A DNA stretch of 64,000 nucleotides, taken from contig JAECUM010004305.1 of assembly GCA_016617855.1 (NCBI GenBank), positions 62,001-126,000 of the forward strand, written 5' to 3'. A program made the position numbers and the translations under genes. The notes beneath the pieces are model-generated. The model made no database searches. It was given only the letters and a program-made list of their open reading frames with translations, and was not told where the DNA came from. This document shows positions 37,471-46,311 of the stretch, one piece after another (positions within the stretch are counted from its first letter, which is position 1; each line of letters starts with the position of its first letter). The DNA is from Megalonaias nervosa. Taxonomy: Eukaryota; Mollusca; Bivalvia; Unionida; Unionidae.

Positions 37471-38737
37471 TCATATCTGATCATCAAGTGTATATATCTG
37501 AAATGCTGTCAGTCCTGGAAACGGATGTTCAGCAGCGATAACATGAACTCGGAAATACAAGTACTTGTTAACAGTGTTTTCTGTCAGAATCGTAAAATAT
37601 TGTGTTGTTGTAATATACGTGTCTGTTGTGCTATACAATGTTGCCCAATTAATACCATCATTTGATCCGTCCAATCGCCAATTATAAATTCGACCAAGAC
37701 TAGGGTTTAATCGGCCTCGCAAATGAAATTGCCAAATAGCAACTGCAGTTGGACATTTAATTTTAATCCAAACATTTTCAACTTCTCCATTGGTCGTCCA
37801 CTCGTGTCTATCAGAGAAAGCGTAATAAGGATAATTTTCAGGATAAAACGATGATGCGCTTGCCTCAAACCCAACTGTTGACTTAAACAATATTGGAATA
37901 TACCCAACATTATTTTTGGTTCGTTTTACACCACTAGACAGACTGTCAACGTAAGCTTTATTTGTCAGATCGTTTGGGTTAACTGGAACGTAAGTCGTCA
38001 TTATCTTGTTGGCTCTCATATTGATGTTACCTAACATTGGTCCACCAGATTTCTTAAAATATGGGTTAAGTTCATCTTTTAACTGAGCATAACTAATAGC
38101 ATCGGTTTCATTAGCTGGTGGTGAGGTTATTGGTAATCCAGTTATTTTTGAGTTGTTACTCATTGTAAGGTTACCTGTCATTATGTCGCCGGCTTTGTTA
38201 AGTTTATTATCGTCAACATATTTTAGTTGTGCATAACTTACAGCTTGTGTTTGATTTAAGTTTTCTGGTGGATATGCAATCTCTAAATTTATAATTTTTT
38301 TTCCTGACATGTTGATATTACCTATAACTGTTCCACCGATTTTATCAAATTTGTTATCATCCACATACCTCAACTGTGCATAACTTACCGCTTGCATATA
38401 ATTTAAGTTTGCTGGTGGATACCTGGTCTCTAAATTTATTATTTTTTTTTCTGACATATCTAAGTTACCGCTTAAAGTTCCGCCGGCCTTGTCTAACTTG
38501 TTGTCGTCAACTGATTTAAGTTGTGCATAATTAATAATGTGTAAGGTCAACTCTCAGTGGCGGATACGCTGTTTCTAAACCTAGTATTAGTTGATTTGAC
38601 ATAAACAAGTTTCCCGTCATCGTATCACCAATTTTTTTCAGGTAACCCGATAAATCAATCTTACTGTCTGTTATTGTTGTACTTACAGCCAACAAATCTC
38701 CTATTAATGTTCCAAATTTTTGTATAATAGCTCATTA
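37471..38737 (-). pseudogene. Fibre protein with phage-tail-like repeats and discoidin-like tip
   Basis: The main open part (37471-38550, 359 codons) has three to four repeats of about 45 residues. Each reads SYAQLKYVDDNK, then KAGGTLSGNLDMS, then KIINLE and YPPxNLN, as in bacteriophage tail-fibre shafts (GGxMxGNLxMxxxKIxxL). The last repeat leads into a distal domain of about 140 residues: FEASASSFYPENYPYYAFSD, GEVENVWIKIKCPTAV, YNWRLDGSNDGINWATLY, NKYLYFRVHVIAAEH. This matches the F5/8 type C (discoidin, sugar-binding) fold. Upstream, in another frame, IGDTMTGNLFMS at about 38600 shows that a further repeat and the N-terminus were lost to frameshifts near 38540 and 38725. The likely role is receptor attachment on the virion; this is inference. 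Confidence 0.82.
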
Positions 38738-38789
38738 TTTATTTATCGTTTGGCAATTTTTTTATATAACATAAAATTGTATAACAATA
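38738..38789. promoter_or_regulatory. Divergent intergenic region, TATA-like
   Basis: Only about 50 bp separate the outward-facing fibre and ATPase genes. It contains TTTTTTTATATAACATAAAATTG, so a shared promoter is likely. Similar TATA-like words stand just before other starts in this element (TTATATAAC at 41310, GATATATAATG at 43950, TTATATATAATG at 47195). Confidence 0.4.
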
Positions 38790-39455
38790 ATGGCAAAATC
38801 GTCGATATTAAACTATGATACAGAGCGGTTGGTGAAACATAAACATGAAAACGAACTTCCAGATTGTCATTATCTTATTGTTGGAAGAACTGGATCTAGG
38901 AAAACAAACTTGCTTATGAATTTACTTCTAGCAGATAATTTTAACTACGATCGCGTTCATATTTACACAATTAATCCGCAACAAGATAAGTACGAGCTAC
39001 TTAACAATTATAATGACAAACTTCGTGATGATCTTGAGGCTGGTGAAGATTTTTTTATTATTAAACAACCAGAAAAACTTGTCCCGGTTAATCAACTTGA
39101 TTCGTCCGAACACAAGATAGTTGTTTTTGATGATATTCCGCTAAACAACGAAGAAATGAATAAAATAAGATCATATTTTTCACTATCACGTAATAAGAAA
39201 TGTAATTCTGTTTATCTCGCTTAGGGTTTTTATAGTGTTGACAGATTTATTAGGCGAAATACTGGTTGTTTTATATTATTTCCAGGACTGGATAATGTTG
39301 ACATTAGAAATATCGCGAATGAGCATTGTGGTGATGTAACAGAAGATAAATGTATTGAATTATATCATAAAGCAACGGCAGATAAATATGACCTTTTTTT
39401 GTTTGATAAATTAACAAATGATACGAGTAAAATGTTTCGATGCTGTATTGAATAA
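38790..39455 (+). pseudogene. DNA-packaging ATPase (FtsK/HerA type), in-frame stop
   Basis: 221 codons in one frame. The Walker A region at residues 32-39 reads GRTGSRKT, where the family has GxTGSGKT; the Gly before Lys is replaced by Arg. Walker B is IVVFDD at 110-115, followed by the SLSRNKKCNS region expected after strand 4. A TAG stop occurs at 39222-39224 (codon 145), after which the same frame continues to GCFILFPGLDNVDIRNI and the stop at 39453-39455. In related viruses this enzyme pumps the genome into the capsid. The stop and the Walker A change both argue this copy is dead. Placed at the head of the virion gene block, as is usual. Confidence 0.9.
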
Positions 39456-39504
39456 TATATACAGTAAGTTTTTGTTAGTTTTATAAAATTTAATATATAA
39501 TAAA

Positions 39505-40598
39505 ATGGAGAGACAAGCAATGTACAGAAAACATATAGAAACTCTAAAAAAACTTGTTAAATCTAAAGCCGAACTTAGGCAGATGATCCAACAAGCACGA
39601 CGTGGTCAAGTGGCTGTAGCAGAAACAACAGCCGCCGCTCTCAAACCAGTTACTGAGGCTTTACTTGGAAAACAACCTGAAACTAAACCACTATCAGAAG
39701 AAGAACTTAGAAAAATACAAGAAAAAGGTTTACTCGGATTAATGAAAGAAGAACAAGAAGCGGCTGTTGGAAAAATTATTGAAAGATCTGAAGAAGAAAA
39801 AAGAAGATTAGCAGAGGCACTTGCATCAAATATAGCTAATCCTGTTGCAAGACAAGCTGAAATAGATCGGCTGATAAATAATCCACTAGCACTTGAACAA
39901 AGTCTAGCAGGTTTAACCACACCGGAGATTAACGATAATGTAAATATTTATCAGAAAAATTAGAGGATATTGAAAAGGAACAAGAAAGAGTTGGCCATTT
40001 AACGGCAAAGTTTATGGAAGCTGAAAATCAAAGACGATGGTATAAACAATTTGCAAATAATAGAATAACAGAGGGTGAATATAGTAATTTTGTAAGTGAA
40101 AATGATATAAATGATGTTGATAATATAAGAACCTGGACACAGGATAGATACGCCGAACTTATTGCTAAATTAAATAAAAAAATAACGGAAGGTAATGATG
40201 CTAATACAGAAGTGGATAAAGCTACTAAACAAAAAGAAATTATTCCACTTGCTGGTACAATTAAGGATGGTGTTATTGCTAAAGTTTCATTAGATACAGC
40301 GAATGAAAATAGACAAGAAGCTCCTGGTAGGGGGTGGGGATTTCTTAGGAAATTTAAACATATTGATAACATTCGAGTAGAACAATATAGAGAAACAATA
40401 ACTGGAACTGGTGTTAGAATATTTTCATCAGTTAATGAAATGATAGGCAGATTAATGTTGTTGATATCGTCAAAAGAAGCTGGAAATGTTGGTGCTGAAA
40501 TTGACAATGAAATTATTGACATAATTGATAATTTGAGATCGCAAAATTTATTAACATCTGACGAATACGAAACTTTACATCGCGATTTAATTTTATAA
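39505..40598 (+). pseudogene. Coiled-coil, highly charged protein, frameshifted
   Basis: The first part (39505-39963, 152 codons) starts MERQAMYRKHIETLKKLVKS and is rich in Glu, Lys and Ala, with heptad-like stretches (LSEEELRKIQEKGLLGLMKE). The frame is lost near 39950. It resumes as EDIEKEQERVGHLTAKF and the long frame 40014-40598, which ends LLTSDEYETLHRDLIL. Total is about 360 codons. An internal glycine-rich turn (EAPGRGWGFLRKF) lies near codon 270. It could be a scaffold or internal virion protein, judging by composition and position between ATPase and capsid genes; no family was recognised with certainty. Confidence 0.65.
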
Positions 40599-40600
40599 AT

Positions 40601-40894
40601 TTGTGTAAAAATCCAGTAAATATAACTGATGTAAATTCAATATTAATAAATTGCTCTATTGCATCTGGATCTTACTCAGCTAAGGGTAGTAAAGAACAAA
40701 CGATATACAGTTTTTCACCAGACGTTCCACCAGGTTCTCTTATGCAAATTAGTCCACGTCGTATTATTTATTATCCGTTAAACGTTGAAAATCAAATAAC
40801 AGAAGTAAATATACAATTGACAGATCAGTCTGGACGACAACTGGATTTTAACAACGAGGTTGTTACTTATTATTTACACTTACGCGAACAATAG
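40601..40894 (+). CDS. Small beta-rich Polinton protein, 97 aa
   Basis: An open frame without an ATG at its head; the frame can begin at TTG 40601 or run in from upstream. The protein has SFSPDVPPGSLMQISPRRII, then YYPLNVENQITEVNIQLTDQ and EVVTYYLHLREQ, a pattern of short beta strands. I read it as a conserved small protein of this element type, possibly a capsid-associated beta-barrel piece. It follows the coiled-coil gene with almost no gap. The start is uncertain. Confidence 0.55.
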   Translation: MCKNPVNITDVNSILINCSIASGSYSAKGSKEQTIYSFSPDVPPGSLMQISPRRIIYYPLNVENQITEVNIQLTDQSGRQLDFNNEVVTYYLHLREQ

Positions 40895-40956
40895 TAAACA
40901 TGTTTTCTAAGAAAATCTAAAAGATTTGACAATAAAATTATGCAACCTGAGATATA

Positions 40957-41274
40957 ATGAAACAGAAAAAAAATTATAGAAGAAAAATAGTAGGAGGATT
41001 TTTGGGAAATATATTTGCTAAAATTATAGAAAATGCTCCAGGAATAGCTCATAAAGTTGCACCAATTGCACTTGACGCATCAAAAGCTTTTGCAGCTGGA
41101 GCTGCTTCTGCTGCTGAAACTGCTGTGGGACAAAAAAGAGCTGATAAAATAAAAAGCGGTGTACCGACAATCAAACAAGCTATTTCAGAAATCGCACCAA
41201 CAAAAGAAACCCAACGCGCAATGATAGCAACAACAAAAAAACTTTTATCACCGAAAGGAGAACAAATTATTTAA
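40957..41274 (+). CDS. Small basic amphipathic virion-type protein, 105 aa
   Basis: Intact ORF. A very basic N-terminus (MKQKKNYRRKIVGGFLGNIF) contains a Gly-Gly after IV, which fits an adenain-type cleavage site (IVGG-F). An Ala-rich amphipathic helix follows (DASKAFAAGAASAAETA), then a lysine-rich tail. The layout recalls adenovirus-like minor core/membrane-lytic proteins processed by the viral protease encoded at 43469. Function is inferred only from composition and context. Confidence 0.6.
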   Translation: MKQKKNYRRKIVGGFLGNIFAKIIENAPGIAHKVAPIALDASKAFAAGAASAAETAVGQKRADKIKSGVPTIKQAISEIAPTKETQRAMIATTKKLLSPKGEQII

Positions 41275-41334
41275 AAAAATGATATCTAAAGCAACAGCGC
41301 CACAATAATTTTATATAACCTAATAAATAAAAAA

Positions 41335-42880
41335 ATGTCTGTAAATTATTATCTCGATTTAGTGGAAATGTATGACACAGACAACACGGTAACAGAATTT
41401 GAATATGTTGACTATCTCGATGAAAATTCTAACCAACAGTAATAAGGCTGGCGTCAGAACATTTAATATTCGAGACGACGACGTATTTCTACTGCCTCAT
41501 AAAGCAATGTTAGAAGTTCGTGGCCAGATTATGACAGTAGCTGTTCCACCTGTCACAATTGCAGCTAACGTAGAAGTAGCTCTTATAAATGATGGTTGGT
41601 GTTTATTTAAAAGTGCTCGATATCAGCTGGCCAATCAAACTGTTGAAGATATTTCAAGTCACTTACACGTTGCAAGTACAATCTTAAATACTATTTCGTT
41701 TTCCGATGATTACTCCAAATCAACTGCAACTAATATGATGTGGTTTAAAGATACTGGAGTTGGTGCAATAATTCCTGCGATAAATGAATTTATTTTAAGA
41801 GTAGCATTAGATGCTGGAGCTGATGCTGCTGCAGATCTTGTAATTGTAAGAAATTTTCTTATCGCTAATGCTTTCAATTTTGGTATAGCCGCACCAGGTG
41901 CAGCGGATCTTGCAGACGCTGTAAGAACCTCACTTACTGCAGCTTGTAATAATCTTGGTATAGCACCACCAGCTGCGGCTGCTGACGGTACTGCAATGTT
42001 AGGTTTGATTAATAACGCAATTAGCGTAAGAAATAAACGTTACAATGAAGGTCATGCTAAGAGAAAGGCATTTGCAGCAGAATCACGTCAAATTACAATG
42101 ATGTTACCATTAAGTACAATATTTGGCTTTTGCAGGGACTACAATAAAGTATTTCGTGGAGTTAAACATACACTTATTTTAGATCGATCAGAACAAAGTG
42201 ATTGTTTATTTCGATTTGGCGGGGCTGATGTACAGTTTATCATAAAACAAACTTGCGCTGTGGATGCCACGAATAACGCCGACAGTTTCAAAATCGCTCG
42301 AATTAGATGATATTCTTAAAAACCGCACAAAGAAAATTCATTTTCAGCAACATAAAATATATCAAACAGCAGTTCCAAATACCACAGACTACACATGGAG
42401 AGTTACAACAACGTCAACTGAACAAAAGCCACGGCAATTATTTGTTGTATTTCAGCAACAAGCACGACGTGGTAACCAACAACAAAATAATGCAATATTT
42501 GATAATGCTGATGTTAGACGAATACATGCAGAATAAATTCAAAGCAATATCCGGAACGAGCGATAGAATGTAGTTTTGCAGATGACGCTAATAAAAATAT
42601 TACTCGACCTTACATGTACCTGCTCGACGCATTGCAAAAATATCAAGATGTTGGAGACGGATCTCAGATATCAGTAGAGGAATTTCGTACACTTTATCCG
42701 ATATTTTATTTTGATGTTAGTAAACAAAATGAAAGAGATGTAATTTCAACTGCTGATATTGAAATTACTTGGACATTAGGAGCAGTTTCAGTGGCGCAGT
42801 TGTACGTGTACGCGTTAGTGATTAGCGACAGAACTATTACGATTGACTTTATCGAAGGTATAATGTCGGTACAAGTTTAA
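41335..42880 (+). pseudogene. Candidate major capsid protein, frameshifted
   Basis: About 515 codons spread over three to four frames. The start is ATG at 41335 (MSVNYYLDLVEMYDT). The long middle frame 41399-42310 carries DDVFLLPHKAMLEVRGQIMT, LFKSARYQLANQTVEDISSH, and SFSDDYSKSTATNMMWFKDTG. Then comes a roughly 75-residue alanine-rich stretch (41820-42030) and LPLSTIFGFCRDYNKVFRGV. The next frame has KIHFQQHKIYQTAVPNTTDY and the last (to 42880) TLYPIFYFDVSKQNERDVIS and YVYALVISDRTITIDF. Position and strand-rich sequence suit a double-jelly-roll capsid protein; the name is inference. Shifts fall near 41420, 42290 and 42535. Confidence 0.68.
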
Positions 42881-42900
42881 TCTGTAACTTTAATAGTAAG

Positions 42901-43293
42901 ATGGCAAAATATATTATAAAAGAAATATATTTGACTGATGGTCAACTTAAAAAATTAGCAGCTGCTGTTGCAAAGAAGAGGCAGGTTTCATTAAAGGTCC
43001 ACCCTAACGCAGGTGTTTTAGTTACTTTAACAAAATTAATGTTAACCAAAAAACAAGTAAATAAGTATAACCGCGGCAAACCTTTTGTTTTAAATTTAAG
43101 TACTGCACAAATAACTGCGATGGTCAAACAAGGTGGTTTCTTCGGTCCGGCACTATCTGTAATGGCCAGAACATTAATGCCAAAACGTTTGCCGGTGTTA
43201 GGTACATTAGGATTAGCAGCAACGTATGGAGCAGTATCTGGCGCAACGAAAAAGGCAGTTGAGGGTCATGGAATAAAGAAAATTTTTATCTAA
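42901..43293 (+). CDS. Polinton virion-type protein, 130 aa
   Basis: Intact ORF starting MAKYIIKEIYLTDGQLKKLA. The N-terminal half is basic with two similar strands (QVSLKVHPN and LMLTKKQVNKYNRGKPFVLNL). AQITAMVKQGGFFGP follows, which offers a Gly-Gly processing site. The C-terminal third is hydrophobic and Ala-rich (LPVLGTLGLAATYGAVSGAT). This fits a protease-processed minor capsid protein with a membrane-active tail, by analogy only. It lies 20 bp after the capsid stop and 11 bp before the next gene. Confidence 0.65.
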   Translation: MAKYIIKEIYLTDGQLKKLAAAVAKKRQVSLKVHPNAGVLVTLTKLMLTKKQVNKYNRGKPFVLNLSTAQITAMVKQGGFFGPALSVMARTLMPKRLPVLGTLGLAATYGAVSGATKKAVEGHGIKKIFI

Positions 43294-43304
43294 AGATAAA
43301 TATA

Positions 43305-43472
43305 ATGCCCAAACGAAAAACAGCAAAAAGAAAAACGACGACGATAAAAAAGACACGACCGAGGCGATACGGTGGATTTATTCCAATAGCTCCATTACTA
43401 GCAGGATTGGAGGGAAGCCTATTGCCAGGTCTGTTAGGACGAGGACTAATGTTACCAGGAGCAAAGAGATGA
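43305..43472 (+). CDS. Very basic 55-aa protein, pX/VII-like
   Basis: A short ORF opening with MPKRKTAKRKTTTIKKTRPR, followed by RYGGFIPIAPLLAGLEG and a hydrophobic C-terminus (SLLPGLLGRGLML). A basic, threonine-rich head that could bind DNA and a YGG-F protease site make it comparable to adenovirus small core proteins, by composition. Its stop (TGA at 43470) overlaps the protease ATG (43469) in an ATGA junction, suggesting coupled translation or a shared transcript. Confidence 0.65.
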   Translation: MPKRKTAKRKTTTIKKTRPRRYGGFIPIAPLLAGLEGSLLPGLLGRGLMLPGAKR

Positions 43473-43942
43473 AGTCGGCCGCGTTAAGTAATTTTGATAT
43501 ACTTGACAAACTAAAAAAAGTAAAACATTTTAGTGAAGTTTATTCTAAAGATGAACTTATAACGCTAGAAACACCAGGTTCGTGCGTTATAAATATACGA
43601 GATTTCAATGACGGATCTGGTACACATTGGGTAGCTGTTTATGATAACAATTATTTTGACTCGTTCGGAATTCCACCAAGTGACGCAATAAAAAAATATA
43701 TAAGTAGAATTCAAGAGACAAAGTCTCCAGAGACGAAGTCTCTTCCGAAAATAATACATTATTCGTCTAATCAAATTCATCCAGTTGGAACTTCTGCTTG
43801 TGGATACTATTGCATAATGTTCATTAAACAGATGAATAAAAATCCAGATTTTTTAAAGTTTATTTTGCAATTTGACAAACAACCTTCTCACACTAATGAT
43901 GAGAATGCATTGAACTTTTTACAAAGTTTAAACTTTATCTAA
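43469..43942 (+). CDS. Adenain-like cysteine protease, 157 aa
   Basis: This is the maturation protease of adenovirus/Polinton-type viruses (ULP1-like fold), cutting capsid precursor proteins after Gly-Gly motifs. The catalytic set is visible: His53 in SGTHWVAVY, Asp64 in YFDSFG, Gln102 in SSNQIH and Cys111 in TSACGYYC. Length is slightly below that of adenovirus protease, as is usual for this family. The frame is intact, unlike most core genes here. An insertion (ETKSPETKSLPK) between the Asp and the Gln carries a small internal duplication. Its probable substrates are the GG-containing neighbours at 40957, 42901 and 43305. Confidence 0.93.
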   Translation: MKSAALSNFDILDKLKKVKHFSEVYSKDELITLETPGSCVINIRDFNDGSGTHWVAVYDNNYFDSFGIPPSDAIKKYISRIQETKSPETKSLPKIIHYSSNQIHPVGTSACGYYCIMFIKQMNKNPDFLKFILQFDKQPSHTNDENALNFLQSLNFI

Positions 43943-43957
43943 ACTCACTGATATATA

Positions 43958-44176
43958 ATGTCAACATATTGTCTTAAGTGTAAAACTAAAACAGAAAATA
44001 AAGATGAAAAAACAGAAAAAACAAAACATAATAGAATAATGCTGAAAAGTATTTGTGCAATCTGTGGAAAAAGAAAAAGTATGTTTTTAAAGAAATTATC
44101 GCCACTGCCAACAACAAAGTTGTCCGGAGCGGGTTGCCCTGACAACGTCAGGGAGATTATTTTAGTAGATGATTAA
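43958..44176 (+). CDS. Zinc-ribbon protein, 72 aa
   Basis: Two CxxC pairs (YCLKCK at residues 5-8 and ICAICGKRK near 32-35) enclose a lysine/glutamate linker, followed by a Lys-rich segment and a glycine turn. A four-cysteine zinc ribbon is the simplest reading. Small proteins of this kind occur in large DNA viruses as transcription-related factors, but nothing here proves the role. A TATA-like GATATATAATG abuts its start. Confidence 0.75.
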   Translation: MSTYCLKCKTKTENKDEKTEKTKHNRIMLKSICAICGKRKSMFLKKLSPLPTTKLSGAGCPDNVREIILVDD

Positions 44177-44182
44177 TAAATA

Positions 44183-45552
44183 ATGACATGCGAGTGCGAT
44201 TGTGATAGAGATTTATGTCTTGAGCAAAATAAAATTGTTACACATTGTCAGAAATGCAACAACGGAGAAATAATTGGTTTTGGTATAGATATACGTAAAT
44301 TAATTGGCAAATTGCCGAAACCAAAAGGCGGTTGGACATTGCCAGGCCATAAATATACTGGACTTTATGATCCTCTTGATAAACAACTTGACGAAAACGA
44401 TAATCTGCTGCCAGGACAAGAGCCTTACAATCAAGTTGATGCAATAGCGATGCGCCATGATATCTGCTACAGAGATATTGAACTTCCAGACAACGAACAA
44501 AATAAACACAGCTGTGATAAAGTAATGTTAGACGAACTTCGTGATATGAAACCTGTAAATATGCGAGAACGTGTTGACCGAAGGCTGGTTCAGGGTTTTA
44601 TTGGCGCAAAATATAAACTCGGACTTGGTAAAAAAAAAGTATATGATGATCTTGTCTCAGAGCTACACAAACCTAAAAAAAAAAGTTTCCGCGACGTAAA
44701 GTTGTCGCAAATGCCGTTGATGATATCTGGGCGATAGATTTAGTTGATGTCTCAAATCTTGCTCGGTTTAATGATAACAGGAGATATCTTTTTAATGTTG
44801 TAGATGTTTTTAGCAAATACGCGTTTAGTATACCCGTTTCGGATAGAACAGGAACATCGATGACTGATGCATTAAAACAAATTATTGTTAACACGGAAAG
44901 AAAACCAAATATAATCTGGACTGATCATGGAGCAGAATTTTTTAATAAAAGAATTGAACAGTTTTTAGAACAAAATAACATTAAAAAATATGTCACAGGA
45001 AATGAGGGAAAAAGCGTCATCGTTGAAAGATTTAATCGCACGCTCAACGAAAAAATCCATAAATATTTAACAGCTAAAAATACGAGTAAATATATTGACA
45101 ATTTACAAAAAATTGTTGACGAGTATAATAACACGAAACACAAATCCCTTTCGCTAGGCAAAAGGAAAATGTCGCCAAACGACGCGATTGCAAATCCAAT
45201 ATTAGCAAACAAATATATGTACCGCAGGCTTAAATTTAAAGTTGGTTATAAAGTTAGAATTTCTCTGACGAAAAAAACATTTGAGAAAGGATATACTCAT
45301 ATCTGGAGCGAAGAAGTATTTGTTGTTGATAAAGTACTTTTAACAATACCAGTTACATACTCGTTGAAAGATTTATTAGGTGAACCTATAACTGGCAGTT
45401 TTTACGAGCAAGAACTTCAGAAAACAGAACAAGATATATTTGTTATTGAAAAAGTTATTAGAAAGCGCGGCAACAAAAGTTTAGTCAAATGGCGTGGGTA
45501 TAGCGATAAATTTAATAGCAGGGTACCAACTAAATCTATAATGATCGAATAA
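44183..45552 (+). pseudogene. Phospholipase A2 domain + integrase + chromodomain fusion, frameshifted
   Basis: The N-terminal part has a Cys cluster (CECDCDRDLC, CQKC). A parvovirus-like phospholipase A2 core follows: a GWTLPGHKYTG calcium-loop-like stretch and the catalytic pair in RHDICYRD. The frame ends at 44737 because of a shift in the ten-A run at 44675-44684. In the other frame a retrovirus-type DDE integrase continues without a gap: first Asp at 44737, second in WTDHGAEF at 44923, Glu in VERFNRT at 45025. A chromodomain-like tail (VIRKRGNKSLVKWRGYSD) ends at 45552. Only one A-run break separates the two halves and no separate integrase start is seen, so I infer an original single fusion. 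Integrase inserts element DNA; PLA2 domains in viruses breach endosomes. Confidence 0.85.
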
Positions 45553-46032
45553 TGTTACTATAAATGTCTTCGTATTTTATTAGCACGGATTTACATTTTA
45601 CAGGTTTACATAAAGAAATTAAATGTAATTTTCTTGCATCATCAACTCGCATTAAATTAAATATTTTAACAAAAATAAAATCGTATTTTATATTTCTTTG
45701 TTGTCCAGTTATTTTTACGTTTAAAAAAGGTTTTATAAGTTGCCAAAATATTTGATGCTCTGTGATAGTAAAATTAAATTTTATTATTTTTTTTTTAGCA
45801 ATATGGTATTTAACATCATATCGCCCAGTTGTTGGTCTGCTTAATTTTATTTTTTACTAACAACATCATTTTCATCTTCGTCGTCATCCTTATGCAAAAT
45901 ATCATTTTCAGTATAACCAGCAAATCTATCATTAGAAATATTTTCTAACGTAAAATGTAAAACAAAATCTCCCGAATATAGTTCAGTTAGTCTCTCAGTT
46001 AAGTTTATTATTATAATATATCTTTTGTCTAA
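45536..46032 (-). pseudogene. Unknown minus-strand Polinton protein, broken
   Basis: Two linked minus-strand reading stretches have protein-like composition. The upstream one (about 46030-45855) reads YIIIINLTERLTELYSGDFV and FTLENISNDRFAGYTENDIL, then an acidic tail (HKDDDEDENDVV). The second, after a shift in an A/T run near 45850, reads RPTTGRYDVKYHIAKKKI, IKFNFTITEHQIFWQLIKPF and VKIFNLMRVDD, to TAG at 45536. It converges on, and slightly overlaps, the integrase end. No ATG was found upstream of 46030, so the N-terminus is lost. The + strand 63-codon ORF at 45564 lies opposite and is probably a shadow. Confidence 0.5.
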
Positions 46033-46212
46033 TTAATAAATAATAAGCTGTTTGGAGAAATAAAATATCATCAAAGAGTTAATATATTAAATTACAGAGA
46101 ATTAGCTGAGGCAATTCGAAATTGTTTGTTGGGATATACTTTTTATTTTGTTGATGTTATTATAACATTAGGCGAATCCGAAAGATATTTATTAACAGTA
46201 GCAGAAAAATAA
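46033..46212 (+). pseudogene. Short coding-like fragment, no start codon
   Basis: Open from 46033 to TAA 46210-46212 without an ATG: KLFGEIKYHQRVNILNYREL, AEAIRNCLLGYTFYFVDVII, TLGESERYLLTVAEK. Composition is protein-like and hydrophobic near its end. I recognise no family. It lies between the minus-strand genes, so it may be a displaced piece of a neighbouring gene or an inserted host fragment. Confidence 0.35.
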
Positions 46213-46311
46213 AACTTGATGCAAATAAAATGATGACATTATGATTTAATCGAGATGATATTATGAAATTTAGTCATAATTGTCTTACTCGAAATGATCT
46301 AGAAAATATGA

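Noticed and set aside
40028..40522. 164-codon minus-strand ORF inside the Polinton
   Set aside because: Antisense shadow of the charged coiled-coil gene; Ser/Leu-rich composition typical of a reversed Lys/Glu-rich frame.
45564..45755. 63-codon + strand ORF after the integrase
   Set aside because: The opposite strand shows better coding composition across a longer stretch; the + frame is probably its shadow, though not excluded.
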